Shown here in pieces: positions 23,872 to 26,867 of a stretch of 26,867 bases of DNA. Each line of letters starts with the position of its first letter. The stretch's first letter is position 1. Both the position numbers and the translations under genes were made by a program. The notes below the pieces were generated by a model. It was not told the DNA's origin and did not search any database. It saw nothing but the letters and a program-made list of their open reading frames with translations. Origin of the DNA: Paraglomus occultum (taxonomy: Eukaryota; Glomeromycota; Glomeromycetes; Paraglomerales; Paraglomeraceae); the NCBI GenBank assembly GCA_910592205.1, contig CAJVPJ010000371.1, forward strand, positions 1 through 26,867, given 5' to 3'.

Positions 23872-26867
23872 TTTAATTTAAGGTTCATACCCATGTATTG
23901 GGAATGTATGTCGAGTATGATGATTCAACTCTTCAAACTAGACGCAGGTTCGCCGGCATGTACATGATTTATGTGGATAAGAGGGAGGGAGTATTGCATC
24001 GAAAAAAAGGGGTGGTGAGGGGAAGAATGTTTGGTCTGCTAGTAATCTGTAAAGACTGCATGAACGTGAATGATATGCTATTCATGTTGATATCAGATTA
24101 AGATCCCTGCAAATCGTTTAGATTTGAGGTACGATCGGAAATTAATAAATTATTTTTCCTAAAAACTGATACCCGGATTACATGTTGCAGAATATGCAAT
24201 ACTTTCGCCGCCCTCAAGCGAGACAATGCGGTAGGCTGAAGCCTCACTTTTGCCCCTGGTCGATCTCTTTTACAAGTTTTTTTACCGTTGATAACATGTT
24301 ATAGTTACACACGTTTATTCGTCAGGATAGTCGTATCAATTTTAGACGTTTGGTAAATATTTTGGCCAGGGGGTTCGTCCATCTCGTTTGAAGTTCTTTC
24401 TCAGCGATTATTTAATATTAACTTATGCTTGGCGCCATTAGTCGATGGCGTACCAATCAATAGATAACTGGTTGATTATCACCCCAAATATCAACCCAAA
24501 TATCAACATTACAATTCATTCTTTTTATTTCGTTAGCTTGGTTTCTTGTTTCTCAAACATCCCGTGGTTCGCAAGAATGGTTTGGTACAAGTGTTAATAG
24601 GCATGCTCAAAATAGTGTTTTACTCTACATAAAATGGTCGATGGCAATGCGGATTATGAATAGCAGATGTTACAGATGATAGGAAGGCGGGTTGCAAAGA
24701 ATTACAATGCTTTGTCTGTGACGCATTTAAACGGATATCGTGTTACCGTAGTCGATAACTGACTTTCGTTCATGGATTTAAATTAATAAATCTTTACTGA
24801 TTTCTAATATAACGGATGTCAAAAAAGGATAGTCCATTGTCGACGTGCCAGACACTGTTACTGGGTTGGCACAAGTATACGTAGGTTAGTCTCGGCGGTG
24901 AACTCATTTAAAACGTACGGCTTGTGCATAAGCTTATCGCTACATGGTTCCTTTCCACCGGTTGATTTTCATGCCTCTAGTCTTGTATTGAGCATCTTTA
25001 ATGTTTGGACAACAAGACGCTAATCCTTATTATTAAGTTTGCAACATATTAATAAGTTGCATCGAACTTAGTTAATCGACATGATAAGCGCAAATTCCTA
25101 TCTAATACAATTTGTAACACTTTGTTATGTGTTTATTATACAACCAAACAAAGTTTGAATACAGATAATAAATAGGAATAGCTGTGTTCTTGAAGTAGTC
25201 TCAAGATTATCAAAAAATCTAATCTGCATACACAAACATGTACATGTTGTTTGTGTAATATTGATAACACCAGAAAAACAAAGACTCTGTGCTGCCGATA
25301 ATATAAGTGATAAACTCTGAACGTATAAACAAACGTTTTAACAAATTATACATGGCCTAGTTTTGATTACCAGTATTTCATCGGAACGGAAATTTTTACT
25401 AATTAGTTGAGAATAGGCGTTATGAATTTTTGCGACCATCGCGGATAAATCAAACGTATTTCGCTAAAGTCTCGGAAAACTGCCAAAAAAAAATCTAAAA
25501 CTTTCAGTTAACTATATTATCTGTTGAATGGAAATAAGAATTGCGGTTTAGTTTTATTGCTCAAAACCATCATTTATAGTCAACCAGTATAACGATTAAA
25601 CAAGGCAAGTTATCCTCCATTATGAAGGACATATGTATTGTGTTGAACAGATAACAGGAACAACAATTTAAGGAGTGACGACTGATAGTAATTTTTGCAT
25701 TTATAGAAAAGATATGAAAAATAAAAACACTACAAGTAGACATGGTCTGTAATCTTGCGAGGAAGGAGGCCCCACGAGAAGTTAACAAAATTACAATGGG
25801 AAAGAATAACCAAATATTGAAATAACAGATAGACTTTCGAATGTTTTTTTTGAATGCTGGACTTTACATGTCCGACCGTCGAGATCTCGTGATAACTCGA
25901 AATTATATTATCACGTGATATTATTATTTTAAAGAAATATTTGTCTTTGGTAAAACATTCTGCTTCACCATTAGGTAATAAAAAATACGATCAGGAATCT
26001 AACCTGCAATGAAACTGTGCTTCAGCAATACCTGTTATAGACATATTAATAATCAAGATATAGACATGCAATTAGTAATATTGTAATTCAGTTGCTGTCA
26101 AACCAAATAATACTAGTTGTACAGCAGAGGATAGTTTCCATATAAACATGGTTCTGTAATACGGGGGCTTACCATGGGACACTTTCTGATTCATAATAAT
26201 AAAAGTATTTTGTAGTAACATTTAAAGTTCATCTTAAGTAGCTTATTTTCAAAATTTGGAAATTTGATACCCAATTAGTAATCAGCTAAAATTTATCCAT
26301 GAATTAGACATGGACACAGCACAGGCGTACCATTAAACACTAAATCAAAGTTAAAATAATTAGCCACATACACAGTAGTCATGTTTACCTCACACATAAT
26401 CAAATGTTTGTTTTGTCATGATATTGTTGCGGCATGCCCTATTTATATTACTATATATCCAGTCTTTCATCCATTTAAATCTAATACTAAGATGAAGACA
26501 AAGTTTTTACAATAATATCTGTTTCCAAGTAATGTATTACTGTAGATTTATGTTTCATGTATTATCAGTCATTCATCAAATAAACTGGGTGTTGTTTTTT
26601 TCATTTGCATGATGTTTACCTTGGTAAAGTCTATGTACACGCATTATAATCTATATTTCAGCAACAAAAAACATTACTACAATCCAGTAAAATTTTTTTG
26701 AATATACTGAAGGATGAACATTTTCGACAGCATTTTATTAACTAATCGATTAGAGATTACGGTGACCAAATGGCAAATGATAAACTTGCTATTTGTTAGT
26801 ATAATGTTACGACTTATATAATTACGCTGATAAGTGATACTAGTAGTACCAAATTTCCAAATTTTGA
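23872..26867. other. Gene-poor 3' end of the window
   Basis: About 3 kb without a gene I can support. Open frames at 23898-24101 (+) and 25570-25788 (-) lack splice or family support. From about 25989 to 26724 CpG is scarce (about 5 by my count), a milder form of the depletion seen at 7571-9622. A CACGTG palindrome lies at 25909-25920. Confidence 0.4.
25909..25920. repeat. 12-bp palindrome containing a CACGTG E-box
   Basis: TATCACGTGATA is a perfect palindrome centred on CACGTG, the site bound by bHLH factors. The adjacent GTGATAA and TTATCAC arms extend the symmetry. With no gene nearby, a regulatory role is only a possibility. Confidence 0.4.

Overview
The window looks like nuclear DNA of a fungus, most likely an early-diverging, AT-rich lineage such as Mucoromycota. 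Three things point that way. (1) An intron-dense cullin-1 gene on the minus strand, whose 17 exons join in phase to 769 codons. (2) A small ORF with the cysteine pattern of the fungus-specific Ecl1 zinc-binding family. (3) A low gene density, with long A+T-rich spacers full of simple repeats. The exact lineage is an inference; I cannot place it further without a search.

Layout. 84-4255 (-) is the cullin-1 scaffold of the SCF ubiquitin ligase, the only gene I can name with near certainty. 4256-5060 is its upstream spacer. 5061-5196 is a very small inverted-repeat transposable element (MITE-like) with an apparent 8-bp target-site duplication. 6160-7235 (-) holds a probable multi-exon gene or gene relic of unknown function; a rearranged fragment of it recurs near 23.2 kb. 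7571-9622 is a sharply bounded CpG-depleted block (8 CpG in about 2.05 kb by my count), which I read as an old methylated or mutated repeat. It contains one of two clusters of a 63-85 bp direct repeat; the other cluster (10.12-10.47 kb) lies outside it and has kept its CpGs.

From 10.5 to 18.3 kb I find no convincing gene, only microsatellites (TG, TTC, GTT), a 41-bp tandem repeat and short open frames. 18349-18768 (-) is the Ecl1-like gene, with an unassigned open frame just upstream. From 19.3 to 23.9 kb there are several exon-like segments with plausible splice borders: plus-strand pieces ending at 21133, and minus-strand pieces including a single-pass membrane segment ending at 21191. I could not join them into complete genes. 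23.9-26.9 kb is gene-poor, with a CACGTG palindrome and a second, milder CpG-poor stretch at the end.

Functionally, the cullin belongs to cell-cycle and signalling protein turnover and the Ecl1-like protein to stress or stationary-phase physiology. Nothing in the sequence ties the two together, and the genes do not form a cluster or operon-like unit.
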